Shown here: one piece after another, positions 49,700-60,529 of the stretch
Position numbering within the stretch: position 1 is the stretch's first letter
Layout: each line of letters opens with the position of its first letter
From: Sthenelais limicola
Taxonomy: Eukaryota; Annelida; Polychaeta; Phyllodocida; Sigalionidae
NCBI GenBank assembly: GCA_942159475.1
Contig: OW804095.1
Location: 95,989,740 to 96,053,739 of the forward strand
Direction of reading: 5' to 3'
Length of the DNA: 64,000 nt
Notes under the pieces: model-generated
What the model was told of the DNA's origin: nothing
The model's input: the letters and a program-made list of their open reading frames with translations, nothing else
Database searches by the model: none
Position numbers and translations under genes: made by a program

Positions 49700-51380
49700 A
49701 ATTTGATACATTACTATAACAATATTTAGTATGAAATGATCCTAAACTCTTGCGTTTTTTAATTTTAAATTTCAGTTTTTAGTAGCTTAATAGCTGAGCG
49801 TGATTTATGGTGATGCGTAACGTACGGTGACGTTTTACTGTATCAAACATACCCCAGAGAGTCAGGAAAATGACAAAAACTTGTCAATATAATGTTTATG
49901 ATTTAACCTAACCTGTATTTCTACTGAATATCCAGACTATTACTCTTATTCTTTAGCATCTAAATTTTGAGGATAGGTTATTGGTGTGACGTATGATGAT
50001 GCATTTAACTTCCCCAATCAGAAGGCTTGCAAAATATTTAGTGGCATGTTGCCTTGCAAAAAAACTTATGTTTATTCTATTATTTGTATTTTATTAACGG
50101 ATATCTTTAACAATCAGTGGCATTTGGTTGTTCTGTGGTACATTTTGGGGTTTGATAAAACTAGTCAGCAAGAATTTCCCATTATGAACCCCTGATAATG
50201 TACCTCAATGTTATCTCATATTTTCCCCCTAGGATTTTCACTTGCCCAATCGGGCAACTAGCATTAAATTTTACTTGCCAAGAGACAGTTTTTAGTTGCC
50301 CCGGGCAAGAAAACATTTTTCGAGCCCTGAATGTATCAGATTTATATAATACCTTAATATTTATTATTGATATAGGCACATAAAGAAGCGTGACGTACAA
50401 TGACGCACATATTTCCCATAGGTTTTCCCTCTAGCTAAGAGAGAAATATTGAACTCATATATATAAAAATGACTAGAATCAATTGGCAATTGGCAATCTC
50501 AATATTCATACAATGAACGGATGGGCAAAATATTAATATTTTTTTATTATTACAGCTTAAAGTTATAATTTCATATTTTGTAACAATATTATTCAAGAAA
50601 ACACTGGTTTTCTGTCCATAGCTTGTTCATTTTTAATCATAAACCCATCAAAGTAGGGTTCCCATGATAGATTTCGACAAGTTACACCCAGCCAGTTTCA
50701 TTACAATTGAATCCGTCATAATTTTTAACCTGTTATTGCTCAAAACCCCAAATGCCTACCAGTGGTGAAAATCGGTCGTATATTTTTCGTGAATTACACA
50801 ATCTTGCTATCATCAAAATGAATGCTGCTGGTAAAATACCATACTACTGGGAGAATGAAGAAATCTTGGGGTGAAGCATGGCATCGTTGCTTGATTTTAT
50901 TCCATAATATCGATGATCTAAAAATAAAAGCAATTTTCTGATTACATATTTTACACAAAATGTCTTTCCCGAAGGCTTATTTCCTTACAAAGTGTTTCTA
51001 TTGTTGAGGTGTGTGTTTGGGGGTAGAGGGGGTTAAAGCTCATAGAAATCATGACGTCTGAGAACATCAATTATATCTATAATATTGACTTTTGTAGATT
51101 TTTGTAAGCAATATTGAAGAAAGCAGAGATACACATTGATATAGAAAATTATAAGTCGTTGATTATCACGATATGGGGACAGGGGATGGTTTCAGAAGTC
51201 ATAAACTCCTTCTTAAAATTGAGGAAACTTTAGTGCATTAATATATAGAGTATTTGAGGCCTAAAACTTTCTCACGGCATTCCTTGGAAATTGAAGTTAT
51301 TTCACCAGGGTGGTTACGTTCGGGTAATAACCTCACACAAAAAATTTACATTTTAAATGTAATTCATGACTGAAATATTT
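49700..51380. other. No gene seen; one short palindromic repeat
   Basis: AT-rich. At 50241-50258 and 50295-50309 are two self-complementary TTGCCC-GGGCAA segments (CTTGCCCAATCGGGCAAC and GTTGCCCCGGGCAAG) in a block of about 110 bp that looks like a small repeat unit. Confidence 0.4.
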
Positions 51381-51387
51381 AATTTAA

Positions 51388-51976
51388 GGATGACCGCGGG
51401 TATTTCCCAAAGTAAATAGATCAGCCTGATTTTTTCACACTTTGTACTCCAAATCATGCTGATTTCAAATATAATTTTTTTAAGGGGGTCCCCAGACTAG
51501 ATTTTTTGCTATTTCCGTTTGAAAATAAAAAGTTATTTAATTAATTTAATATGGCCGTCTATGGAGAAAAGGGCGTTTTTGAAACGTTTTATCCATTTTA
51601 AACCATATATTGTAATTAGAGTTGGCTAATTTTTTAGTATATCATAGTTTAAGGGATATACTTTCTGAAAATAACAAGAAAACGGGTGGTCCCCAGATTA
51701 CTTTAGGAGCTGGAGGCCCCCGAACTTGAGAGTGCAGTGAGTGAGAGCTGGACTAGCTTTGAATTTCATGTAAACAAGATAGCTTACGGTGTTGTAAAAC
51801 AATAACAAACAAGAAAAAAACCATATACTAATCTGTTCAAAAGTCAGAAGTGTTTCTTTTTAACTACTGAACATCACTATTCAAAGAAATGATAAAAAAA
51901 AATAAAAAATATCAACATGGTCAATGTCGTAAAATCCCCGCCGTTTTTGGCAACTGAGAAATACCCGCGATCATCC
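51388..51976. mobile_element. 589-bp non-autonomous element with TTAA target duplication
   Basis: TTAA at 51384-51387 and 51977-51980 flanks ends GGATGACCGCGGGTATTTC and its reverse complement, with one mismatch in about 20 bp. TTAA target sites are the hallmark of the piggyBac superfamily. The interior is AT-rich with no transposase and has two related TCCCCAGA-containing segments near each end. A typical MITE derivative. Confidence 0.75.
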
Positions 51977-52021
51977 TTAAGTTTAGTTTAGTATGGGGTG
52001 TATGTCTAACATTAGGAAACA

Positions 52022-52070
52022 ATGTCCAACGTTTCGGGCAACTTCTGCTGTTCTTCAGGGACTTGAGATG
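52022..52070 (-). ncRNA. Degenerate hammerhead-like motif
   Basis: The minus strand reads GTCC, CTGAAGA (fits CUGANGA), a small CAGC-AGAA-GTTG hairpin, CGAAAC, GTT, GGAC. The flanking GTCC/GGAC could form stem I. Stem II does not close right at the core and stem III is absent, so a monomer is unlikely to cleave. The same box order recurs in tails of Penelope-like and other retroelements; I infer a retroelement tail. Confidence 0.3.
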
Positions 52071-52187
52071 TTAATATATATAAGGATAAGCAATATTTGT
52101 GTGTAAATTTAAGAGAATCTAATAAACATACAGATATTGATTACATAGGACATAATCTTCGAACTTCCTAGACAACTTTGAAGACTT

Positions 52188-52213
52188 TCAATTGATAAAT
52201 ATTAGTTTCAAAC
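52188..52213 (-). CDS. Terminal exon of the eight-exon gene
   Basis: Acceptor TTTCATATTCTCTTATAG has a good pyrimidine tract. Two bases complete a Gly codon, then seven codons and TGA. Short, so the weakest of the 3' exons. Confidence 0.35.
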
Positions 52214-55200
52214 CTATAAGAGAATATGAAAGCTGGCATTGAGACGAATCCAAAGATACATACAAATTAAAGATTCAACATATATATTAGTTGAACTATA
52301 TAAAAAAACAATTTCTGCAATATAGCACAAATAAAAAAACCCACCCATATGTTGTGTTAGGAGAACATCAGCCCAAGGGTGTTTGGGAATGTCTACAGGC
52401 ATGTAGTCATAGACCATGACTCCTTTGGATCCACCGTGTACTGTACTGCCTTGAACAGGGATGCCCCTAAAAACAAACAATGTAAATGTTCATCACTTTT
52501 CTTGTGTTATTTAATAACAAGCTAAACAGATAATAATACAGGGTGTCCCGGTTTTGATCAGATACAATTCCAGGATTTGTTTCCAGGCCTATTTCAGTGA
52601 TTTTTATAGATCCCTAATATCGGGCCTAGGGGTGATTCTGCAGTTATTGTTGTTCATTTTGTGATATATCATATGATGCAAATGAACGAACAAAAAAAAT
52701 ACAGGCTACTAAAGGCCAATATGTCATTACCATTGAAGGGATTTCACGCATATTAATTGAACAACTTTTATGACATAACAATACAATTACATTGCTTTAA
52801 ATCATTTCAAATGGAATCATTGCAACATTAAACCTAACCTGTCAATTGCTCTTCGTGGGTAAGTGGAGAAACCATGGTTGCCTTGGTCAGCACTCCAGCT
52901 AGTCTTGTGCATTTGGAACCTGCAAAAAATTAGCGTTTTAATTTGTTTTCACAATGAGAATTCAACATAATATGCAATATCTTCTGAAGCTATTACATCA
53001 TTCAGAGCATTTTACCCACGACTGATTGATATCATAGTAAAAAGAAAAGCAATGGCTACCCTCATTTTATGCATCAACGATGAGTATTTATCTACTATTA
53101 ATGAAGATAGGTCAATCTCTTAAAGGCAAAGGCTACTATCTAGTGGAAAATGAAAATAAATGTAATTTTTCTGAAACTTTGGGATTTGATTTTTAAAGTG
53201 TTTCTGGTCATAAAAATGGAAAAAAATCAATGGGTCACTGTTCTCATTTTTTAATTACAGCCCTTCAAAGTTTGGTATCTCAACACAACTTTAATCAATA
53301 GAAGAATTTAGGTAATATAGGGTCAAGACCTGCATCAACCTATTAATTGAATGGCAATCCCAAGAAGAATTAACTGGCATCATTGCCTATGTCAGAGGTA
53401 ATCCACCACTTGTAATAACATCAGCAATAAAGAATTTTTTAATTGAATTGAATAGAAACATTGCCTTAGACTTACATGTCTGTCACCAACCAGGCAAATC
53501 AGCTAAACTGCCAAGCCACTTCTGTCTGTTCTTGTCATATCGTTCATTTGGTGTGGGCCTAAGGTAGCACAACTGATTTGGTGTAATCCCCTTAAGAAAG
53601 AATTAAGAGATTATATACATGATTGAAAATGTAGGAAAAATCAGGTATAGTTAAGAAATATTTATGAGCGAATCTTTTGTGGAAAAATCTGTTACAGGAA
53701 AGAAATATTTATATATGCGGGAGCATGTTTGCTCATTTTTGGAAGTAACCGACTTAAAGAAAACTGTTTGTATTCCAAGGGAAATTGAAATTGAACTAAC
53801 TTTTATATTGTTTTACCTTCCTTAATTAGTGTAGCGGATTGATCTGTGTGATTACATTTAGCCGGGCGAAAAAAATGTAGAAAATGTATGTATGTGGTTA
53901 TGCCTAATAATAATTGTTGAAATCTAGTACATTCGAATTAACAATGTCAGAATCAGCCATATGTAAGGACTGATTATAAGACTTAAAATATATATAAGGT
54001 TAAATCAAGTCATTTTTGTGAGTAGATATTTACACAACGAATAAGATATATCACTATGTGAAAATTCCGTCAATAAAATTTATTTTTAAAAAAAGCACAG
54101 CCTTCCTTACAGGTGTTTCAAGGTTCATTCCAAATGGCTGTGATGATATCCAATGATAATTTATATTATGTTATATATAATCAGAGAATTAAAGTCAACA
54201 TTATTAGAATAAGTTTAACTATTATTAAGATCTCTGTAGAGGTGTAGCCTAAATACATATAACAAAACGGGAGGATTTATACAAATTTCCATAAAAAGAC
54301 ATAAAACCTGATTGGACACATATAGTGAATTAATCTTTAATTATGATTTTATCTCAACAAATGGGTCGGATTTCAGAAAATGCAAAATTTACAGTTCTAC
54401 ACATTATTAAATTCTGCTAAATTAGAGTGAAAACTGATAAATACTAGATGAATCTGAGTGTATGCTCTATTGTATTCATTCAATAAATCTGTCTGGTTAT
54501 GAGAGAGAGGAGAGGGAGCGGAGAGAGAGGAGATTGGGTGAGAGAGATAAATCAGAAACATTTTTTGTGATATTCTGTTGAAAGAACTATTGCCTTTTTC
54601 AACCTTTACTAGAAGCTGTACGCACCCAGATGCACATGGATACACAAGGGGGATGCTGCTCCAGTCACTGTCTGAAATGTTCTCGACTGTCCATAATCCA
54701 TGATTTTAGGTTACCATCAGGACTTCTATACTCATTTTCTTCAAATGTTCATCTTCCATGCGTTTCTGATCGGCTATATTGCGTTTGTGCTGGTGTGTTC
54801 TCCATCTTATCTACTTATTGTCTATCCCAACTATTGGATAGATTGATATGACGTCTTGCAAGACCATTTTGGAAAAATAATTCATATAAGTATTTTTATC
54901 AACCCGATCGATCTACAGCCAAACAAAGCGTACTGACACCTTTTATTTTTGCAATAGACACACTGTTTAATAAATCATCTTTATCGTCTTTCAAAGATTT
55001 CTTCAATTGATCATCTGATTGCAACAGGCAGACACAAAGAGATGAAGTGAAATATTTGTGATGGATGTAATATCCTTTGCAAGAATCTTATTGCCTTTAC
55101 TAAACCAATACATCATTATATTTCAGTTAACTTTATATACTTTTTTTACATGACGCTCAGTCATTGAGAATAGTCACTCAACTCCTCATACGGAATGTCT

Positions 55201-58200
55201 ATATTATATTTCTTTATTTTGGATGAAATCATATCAAATAGATCGTAGTGATCGTAGTGATCGATAATTCATTGCCTAATATCGTAACACGATGCATGTG
55301 AAGAGAACCAGAATCTCATATGCAATTGCAATTGGAAAAAAGAGACAAAAATAATGTGAATTCCATCGATCGCGACATGCACCTACAGTTGAACAGAAAT
55401 GTATACTTATTTGATTATCTAAATCACTATGGATTGGGTGTTGGTAATAACAGTTAAAGAGAGTTATAAATAGTAGTCTAATCTTTAGCGATACAATTTG
55501 ACCATACTCCAATCAGAGATCACTTGCAAGCAGTAGACACTGCCTTAACTAATGAGCATACACTGTCCGTGTTGTATGTGGTTCAGCATATCAAAGGGCC
55601 TGTGATGGAAGAAATGGACAGACATTGACCTTAGAAGGATTGGCGTCATGGCAGGACAAGGGAAATGGCCATTCTTGTGAAGCTGATGTCCAAGCCAATA
55701 TTTCCTCATGTTACAGGACGCAAAAGAAAATGTTGAATAACTGCAAACCCGCTTCTGCGGCAGCATTACTATTCCACCAATGTCCTCTCCCTGGCAGTGG
55801 AAAGATCTCCATTCATTTCATCGACATGAGGCAAACCCAATAACAAAGTGTGGTACTGATTAGGTTCCCTTCGCAAGGTTTTGGGTGTCAACACATCTGT
55901 ATTACTCCATCGGGCCCGGATCTAATCTTAGGGATATTTGGATATATACTAGTAATTCATATCACACAATAGAGTTATAATATCTCAACAGATTACCAAC
56001 CAACCGACGGTTTAGTATAGTTTTGATACCCACCTTAATCTAATTTGAATACGCCTTTATGGTAAAAGAAGAGCCTCTTCCATTTATAGATAGATGTTGA
56101 TTGAATCGCAGAGCATCATACAGCAGGAATAATGTTGTCCGGGATGTCCACCCATATATTGATCTTATATTCACTTACATCCAAATGGATTATGGTGTTC
56201 AAAGTAGTTTCATCTTTAAACGTACATGTATGTGGTGATTCCTTAAGAAATACATACAAAAGTGAAATAGTTTCTTTGTTTAAATTAGTATATAGGGACT
56301 TCTTCCTTATTTCTTTTATAATCATATTCATGTCAATTACATGATATAAAAGTAAGCTAGGTCATATTTTATGCCTGTACCCAAGGTGTGTATTATATAT
56401 CATTGTGTAATAATATACCTGACCATGCGGTTGTAGATATAAAATGTCCAGGGGTACTTTCCCTTTGATTATTTTAGGCATTGCACTGTTTAATGCTTAA
56501 CAGTAAACGGATGATGAATACCACCCTACAACACATTCTTCAAGCTTACTCCTGTATTTGTCAGGGCATTCGGCTTTCTCCTGTATTTTAAAAATGATAT
56601 TTCATACATTTTAAGATTATATTTGATCTATCATACCCCCTTTGTCTGTGGGGTTTTAATTTAATTTATGTCTAAACCCAATGATCCAATCAATGTAAAA
56701 CAATACTTTCCTCCATCACATCACTCAAGTTTTGTATTGCCTTATGAAACATGCCGTGATTAATTGTAAAAAGATGGCTATAAATTGCTGTCTTCTGGGA
56801 GTTGGGGAAACGGATATACCAGCCTATGTACGTCAAATCTAGTGCAGGATTTACCCTTGTCACGGCATTGCTGCGGAAGTAGTATAGACGTCACATCCGG
56901 GACACGGCGAAAACAAATCCAAGGCTACTTCGGTATACTCATTTGGTTTCTTTCCTTGTGATAAACTTATGATGTACACAGGTGTCATCAGGCCGCTTCT
57001 ATATCCAAAGGAATCTGTTTCCAGAACTCTCGCAAGGCGGATGATGCAAATAGCAGCCATGCATATCATTTGGGTTTATTACCTAAGTGGTCGGTTCAAA
57101 AGTGATGGACATAATAGACAGGCTATAATTCGATCAAGTGTAGTTTTCAGTTCTATAGAGAAACGAGGAAATCCTCGGTCTTAAAGGTTCTGACAGATTT
57201 TGAAGGAAAATAATAATGGTCGCATGGCGGCTAAACGCCTATCACTGTTTCTGGCACATTAGCCCTTTATCAAGGTGGGTGGAAAATAGTGATCTCAATT
57301 ATCGTTGATAATTGGCCTTTTGGTCTATGAAGAAATAGGTATCGACTTTTTGGTGCACTTTTAGATGGAGAATAGTTAAACCCCTTCAGATAATAGGGAT
57401 TTGGACCTTGGTGAATTCACTTTAGTGTCAAGCAGTGAACTGTGAATTTTCCTTTAGGGCGAAATGTAAATAGCCAATCAGTGAGTTTGGTTTTATGTAC
57501 TTTGGTGGCAGAAAAGTGTCATCGTAACTAAACAACCAGAAACTAACACAACTTGTCATTACTGAAGCACAAATCTCACCGTTGCCCCAAATATGATAAC
57601 CATGGGTTCAGGTTCAATGATTCATCTATTTCATATACGTGCTACATTAGAAAAAGGCAGGGGATATACTTTCTTCAATCCAATATCAAAACTTTATTCA
57701 TTATTGTCAGATTTACAAAATCTGACAATTATGGAATTGGGTATGCAAACATCCAGCATTGATAAGAATCTGATGTGTGGGGAGGTTGCAGCTGGTGTTA
57801 ATCTCAGATAAATCAGAAGCAGGATGATGACTGTATAACTTAAGATCAAATCTCTGATTATCTGACTAACGATTCTGTCCTGCTTCTGGCTTTAAAGTGG
57901 CTAAGATCGATGAGAATAAAGATTGGTATTTGTATAAAACATAACAAGAAATTGATTCAAGCTATGTCAGGTGTTCTCAAACTCATTTCAAAATGTGTTT
58001 AGCTATCCTGGATTGCTTTTAATCACAATTAATCAATGCGAGATGATCAGGGCGAAGGCCTGACATGGTTTCATTTTGAAACTGCAGCAACTGGATGAGA
58101 ATGATGTACAGATACAGGACATCACAAAAGTTGAAGCGAACCTCCGCAGCAGGAATCTTGGTTGTATAGATTTCTTTGTTTAGGCCTATCTGTTTAAACC

Positions 58201-59298
58201 TATATGAACTTCCATAAAACAATATGCCAATTTTCGGTAAGGAAAGCATCCTACGGGCTTTGTGCAGATCGAATAGTGAGTAGTTACAGTACAGCTTTGT
58301 TTACATCATGATGTTCCCTCTATAGCAATGCGTCAATGACGACTGTCACAGAATACATGTGTGACATTGGTACTTGCGTAACGGCCTTGCTGTACCAGGG
58401 TTATCTTGGTCTGGCAGACCAAAATAATTTCCACCAGGACAATTAGGAAAATACCTCACAAATATCAGTTTTTATGATCAAATCAGAAAAGCCATAGGCA
58501 AAGGGGGTTCTATTGTATTCAATTACTAAAACTTTGGCCAAACTCTCATAATGAGTTCGTGATCGGCAAATGCTACTTTAAGATCAAATATCTGATTACC
58601 TTCTTTGCCATAACTCCCCAAGGATCACATGCTACTTATCATTCCTCTGCTGCAGTGCCTGGTTAATATAGGCTACGCCATTTTCAAGTCCTTACCACCA
58701 CTCTGCTCCAGCTCCATGGCTGTGTTATGTAACACCTCTGCCCTCTCTGTCTGTCTGATTACCACATAACCAATAAAAGTGCTACATCAATAAGAGTCAG
58801 GATATTATTATTTTATACATGACAATTATTGTCACTTGACCATGGGTTACATGTAACTGAAATCTACCAACGTTTCCCTTGGAAACGGAAATTAATTGAA
58901 TTAAGCTGATTCAAGTTGTGAATACTTTAAAACAGCAAAACAGTAATAGAATAATGAATTATCTGCTTCTTTTTGTATACCCATTCCACTTGAGACAATA
59001 AAGGGGATACAATACAATTTTAACGTGTATGATTTAATTATTGAATTTCGTTTCCTTTTAACTTTTAGAAGCTTTATGGCAATTCGTAATAAAAAGTTAT
59101 GCTTATATTCCATTATTTGTCACTGCTAAGAGTATATGATAAATACTGAATGGGACTCAATACTTGGAATTGAATAACTATTCCTGCAGCATAGATGTTC
59201 AATTACTAGCACCACGTTCCATTCTCTCCATGTATGGACTTGAAAGTTGCTATGGCTGATAACCAAGGGTGGTTGAACAATGGATTTTGTTCTGAGAC
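52188..59298 (-). CDS. Eight-exon gene model, about 200 residues, unidentified protein
   Basis: Exons in transcript order: 59298-59216, 58754-58696, 55014-54940, 54773-54715, 53590-53487, 52919-52839, 52466-52345, 52213-52188 (TGA). Every junction keeps phase, and most borders fit AG/GT consensus. The joined product has an N-terminal helical part (FNHPWLSAIATFK), a Lys/Asp-rich helix (KKSLKDDKDDLL; EDEHLKKMSIEVL), then a Pro/Tyr/Trp-rich C-terminal half (CYLRPTPNERYDKN; WSADQGNHGFSTYPRR; YDYMPVDIPKHPWADV). There is no signal peptide or membrane segment in what is seen. The start codon was not found, so at least one 5' exon is missing. The aromatic, Pro-rich tail loosely recalls microtubule inner proteins of cilia, but that is an impression only. 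The five exons from 55014 to 52345 are the firmest. Confidence 0.55.
52345..52466 (-). CDS. Exon of the eight-exon gene (GGSKGVMVYDYMPVD)
   Basis: 122 bp. Acceptor GTTTTTAG, donor ATGG|GTGGGT. The first base completes the Arg codon left open by the previous exon. Confidence 0.65.
52839..52919 (-). CDS. Exon of the eight-exon gene (WSADQGNHGFSTYPRR)
   Basis: 81 bp. Acceptor AATTTTTTGCAG, donor GACAG|GTTAGG. One base in and two bases out, matching both neighbours. Confidence 0.65.
53487..53590 (-). CDS. Exon of the eight-exon gene (LCYLRPTPNERYDKN)
   Basis: 104 bp. Acceptor TTCTTTCTTAAG, donor GGTTG|GTGACA. Starts in phase 0 and ends with two bases of a Trp codon. Confidence 0.65.
54500..54551 (+). 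repeat. GA-rich simple repeat
   Basis: GAGAGAGAGGAGAGGGAG-type tract, imperfect. Confidence 0.85.
54715..54773 (-). CDS. Exon of the eight-exon gene (MEDEHLKKMSIEVL)
   Basis: 59 bp. Donor CTGATG|GTAACC is good. The acceptor ACGCAATATAG lacks a pyrimidine tract, so the 5' border is less sure, but it fits phase exactly with the upstream exon. Confidence 0.5.
54940..55014 (-). CDS. Exon of the eight-exon gene (LKKSLKDDKDDLLNS)
   Basis: 75 bp. Strong acceptor TGTGTCTGCCTGTTGCAATCAG, donor AAAAG|GTGTCA. Two bases in, one base out. Confidence 0.55.
55551..55843 (+). CDS. Cys-rich domain resembling a SUEL-type (galactose/rhamnose-binding) lectin
   Basis: Open for about 97 codons to TAA, without an early ATG, so an exon or relic. 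The codons favour purine first and pyrimidine third positions. Six Cys: VRVVCGSAYQRACDG, GHSCEADVQ, SSCYRTQ, NNCKPAS, HQCPLPGSGKISIHF. The C-x7-C-x4-GQ-x-L-x-L opening and the CP-x-x-G-x-x-x-x-x-x-F close roughly parallel the SUEL fold (C-x8-C, GQ-x-I, then DPCPGTYKYL). The match is loose. The span lies inside an intron of the minus-strand gene model. No signal peptide exon found. Confidence 0.3.
56116..56331 (-). CDS. Hypothetical 71-codon ORF
   Basis: ATG-to-TGA frame with a plausible protein character (TTLNTIIHLDVSEYKINIWV). It lies in an intron of the minus-strand gene model and is not phase-compatible as an exon. The plus strand is open over the same bases, so caution. Confidence 0.22.
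   Translation of the reverse strand: MNMIIKEIRKKSLYTNLNKETISLLYVFLKESPHTCTFKDETTLNTIIHLDVSEYKINIWVDIPDNIIPAV
57566..57784 (+). CDS. Candidate exon, unidentified (LLSDLQNLTIMELGMQ)
   Basis: 73 codons open from just after a TGA to a possible donor GGGGAG|GTTGCA. Contains ATG codons near the start. Ends in phase 0, which matches the candidate exon at 58088. It includes a perfect 12-bp hairpin (57703-57729). Confidence 0.25.
57813..57888. repeat. Small inverted repeat with a related copy nearby
   Basis: CAGAAGCAGGA and its reverse complement TCCTGCTTCTG bracket about 54 bases. The interior TTAAGATCAAATCTCTGATTA reappears near 58578 with one change and no flanking arms. Confidence 0.55.
58088..58160 (+). 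CDS. Candidate exon, unidentified (QLDENDVQIQDITKVEANL)
   Basis: Acceptor TTTCATTTTGAAACTGCAG, 24 codons starting in phase 0, weak donor CTTG|GTTGTA. Hydrophilic and probably helical. Phase-compatible with 57566-57784. An antisense frame is also open, and this strand opposes the larger minus-strand gene model. Confidence 0.25.
58696..58754 (-). CDS. Upstream exon of the eight-exon gene (ERAEVLHNTAMELEQSG)
   Basis: 59 bp. Acceptor GGTAATCAG, strong donor GTG|GTAAGG. One base in, one base out; joins in phase to 59216-59298 upstream and to 54940-55014 downstream across a 3.7 kb intron. Confidence 0.45.
59216..59298 (-). CDS. First recognised exon of the eight-exon gene (NPLFNHPWLSAIATFKS)
   Basis: 83 bp. 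Acceptor TTTGTTTGCTTGCAG is good; donor GGAAC|GTGGTG is weak. If unspliced the frame stops four codons later, so it could instead be a terminal exon. Starts in phase 0; the preceding exon with the ATG was not found. Confidence 0.4.
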
Positions 59299-59571
59299 CT
59301 GCAAGCAAAACAAATATATTTTCATGAAGGGTGACATCGACTTGCCTAGTTATTATAGGCCTATTGATTAAATGTGCGGCATAGTTTTTAATAAAATACA
59401 CTGAGGTCGCATATCATTCGGTGAATAAGACTGCCTCGTATTTGATGGTTTACAAGTGAAAGGAATACCCAGTATACTATACCTCCAAGTGGTCATGACA
59501 GGGCGGTCACGCCAGTGCATACCGCGCTACTCACGCGATTATGGTTACGGTGGGTCTCACACACAACTCTA

Positions 59572-59645
59572 CTGAGTAACGCGGCGCTGATCAACTCACT
59601 GAGTAACGCGGAGCGCTGAGTAACGCGGAGCGCTGAGTAACGCGG
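59572..59645 (+). repeat. GC-rich tandem repeat, four CTGAGTAACGCGG units
   Basis: Units start at 59572, 59599, 59616 and 59633 (spacings 27, 17, 17). The first and last are followed by CGCTGATCAACTC. Stands out as GC- and CpG-rich in AT-rich surroundings. Confidence 0.85.
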
Positions 59646-59680
59646 CGCTGATCAACTCCTCTTTTCGTCTAGCTAACAAA

Positions 59681-59735
59681 TCATTAAAAAAGTCATTAAA
59701 AAAGTCATTAAAAAAGTCATTAAAAAAGTCATTAA
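59681..59735 (+). repeat. 12-bp tandem repeat
   Basis: TCATTAAAAAAG repeated four times exactly at 12-bp spacing plus a partial. Confidence 0.95.
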
Positions 59736-59773
59736 ACACTTCCAACCAAATTATGATTTGAATCACCTATCTT

Positions 59774-60023
59774 CACCTATCTTCTACCCCGTCGCATTAC
59801 TTTATATCTATATCGATATTTTCTACTATATGAAAACACTATAGACCAACTTAGGTCTTGAATCACCTATCTTCTACCCCTTCCCATTACTTTATATCTA
59901 TATCGACTCCTAATCACCCATCTTCTACCCATTCGATACTTTATATCTATATCGACTCCAACTTATGTCTTGAATCACCTATCTTCTACCCATTCGCATT
60001 ACTTTATATCTATATCGACTCCT
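59774..60023 (+). repeat. Four degenerate copies of a 45-bp unit
   Basis: CACCTATCTTCTACCC followed by ATTACTTTATATCTATATCG, at 59774, 59864, 59915 and 59975, with irregular spacers. Confidence 0.85.
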
Positions 60024-60111
60024 ACTATAGTGATTTTTCATTTTATTACTACTCATAATACTTTTACCTATAATCTTGTACATTTTTGGACAACTGGCAA
60101 TTCAGAGCCTA

Positions 60112-60520
60112 CTAATAAATGGCGCTGTTGGTTGCACCACCATAACCACCATACTCACTCAGACATGCACTCTTATGACCAACTGGTTTACTTCCGATCG
60201 TGCCCGCCTGCTAATAAATGGCGCTTTTGGTTGCACCACCATAACCACCATACTCACTCCGACATGCACTCGTATGACCAACTTGTTTACTTCCGATCGT
60301 GCCCGCCTTCTAATAAATGGCGCTTTTCGTTCGCTCCCCTAAAAATTTAATTCTTTCCTTTCACACCAGCTGACACTACGACCCCATCCTCTTCCTGCCG
60401 ATCGTGCCCGCCTTCTAATAAATGGCGCTTTTGGTTCGCTCCCCTAAAAATGTAATTCTTTCCTTTCACACCAGCTGACACTACGACCCCATCCTCTTCC
60501 TGCACCAAAATAGCGACTTC
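60112..60520 (+). repeat. Four tandem units of about 100 bp
   Basis: CTAATAAATGGCGCT starts at 60112, 60211, 60310 and 60415. The first two units share a GTTGGTTGCACCACCAT body, the last two a CGCTCCCCTAAAAAT body, so two different units were each duplicated. CCGATCGTGCCCGCC precedes the second, third and fourth copies. A single diverged copy is at about 61500. Confidence 0.9.
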
Positions 60521-60529
60521 TGACGATAT

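Noticed and set aside
59361..59502. Short minus-strand frame starting MTTWRYSILG as the first exon of the eight-exon gene
   Set aside because: No donor in this frame ends in the phase needed to join the exon at 59298.
59774..60520. CRISPR-like regular repeats
   Set aside because: Units are degenerate, spacers are not of constant length or unique, and the context is eukaryotic.
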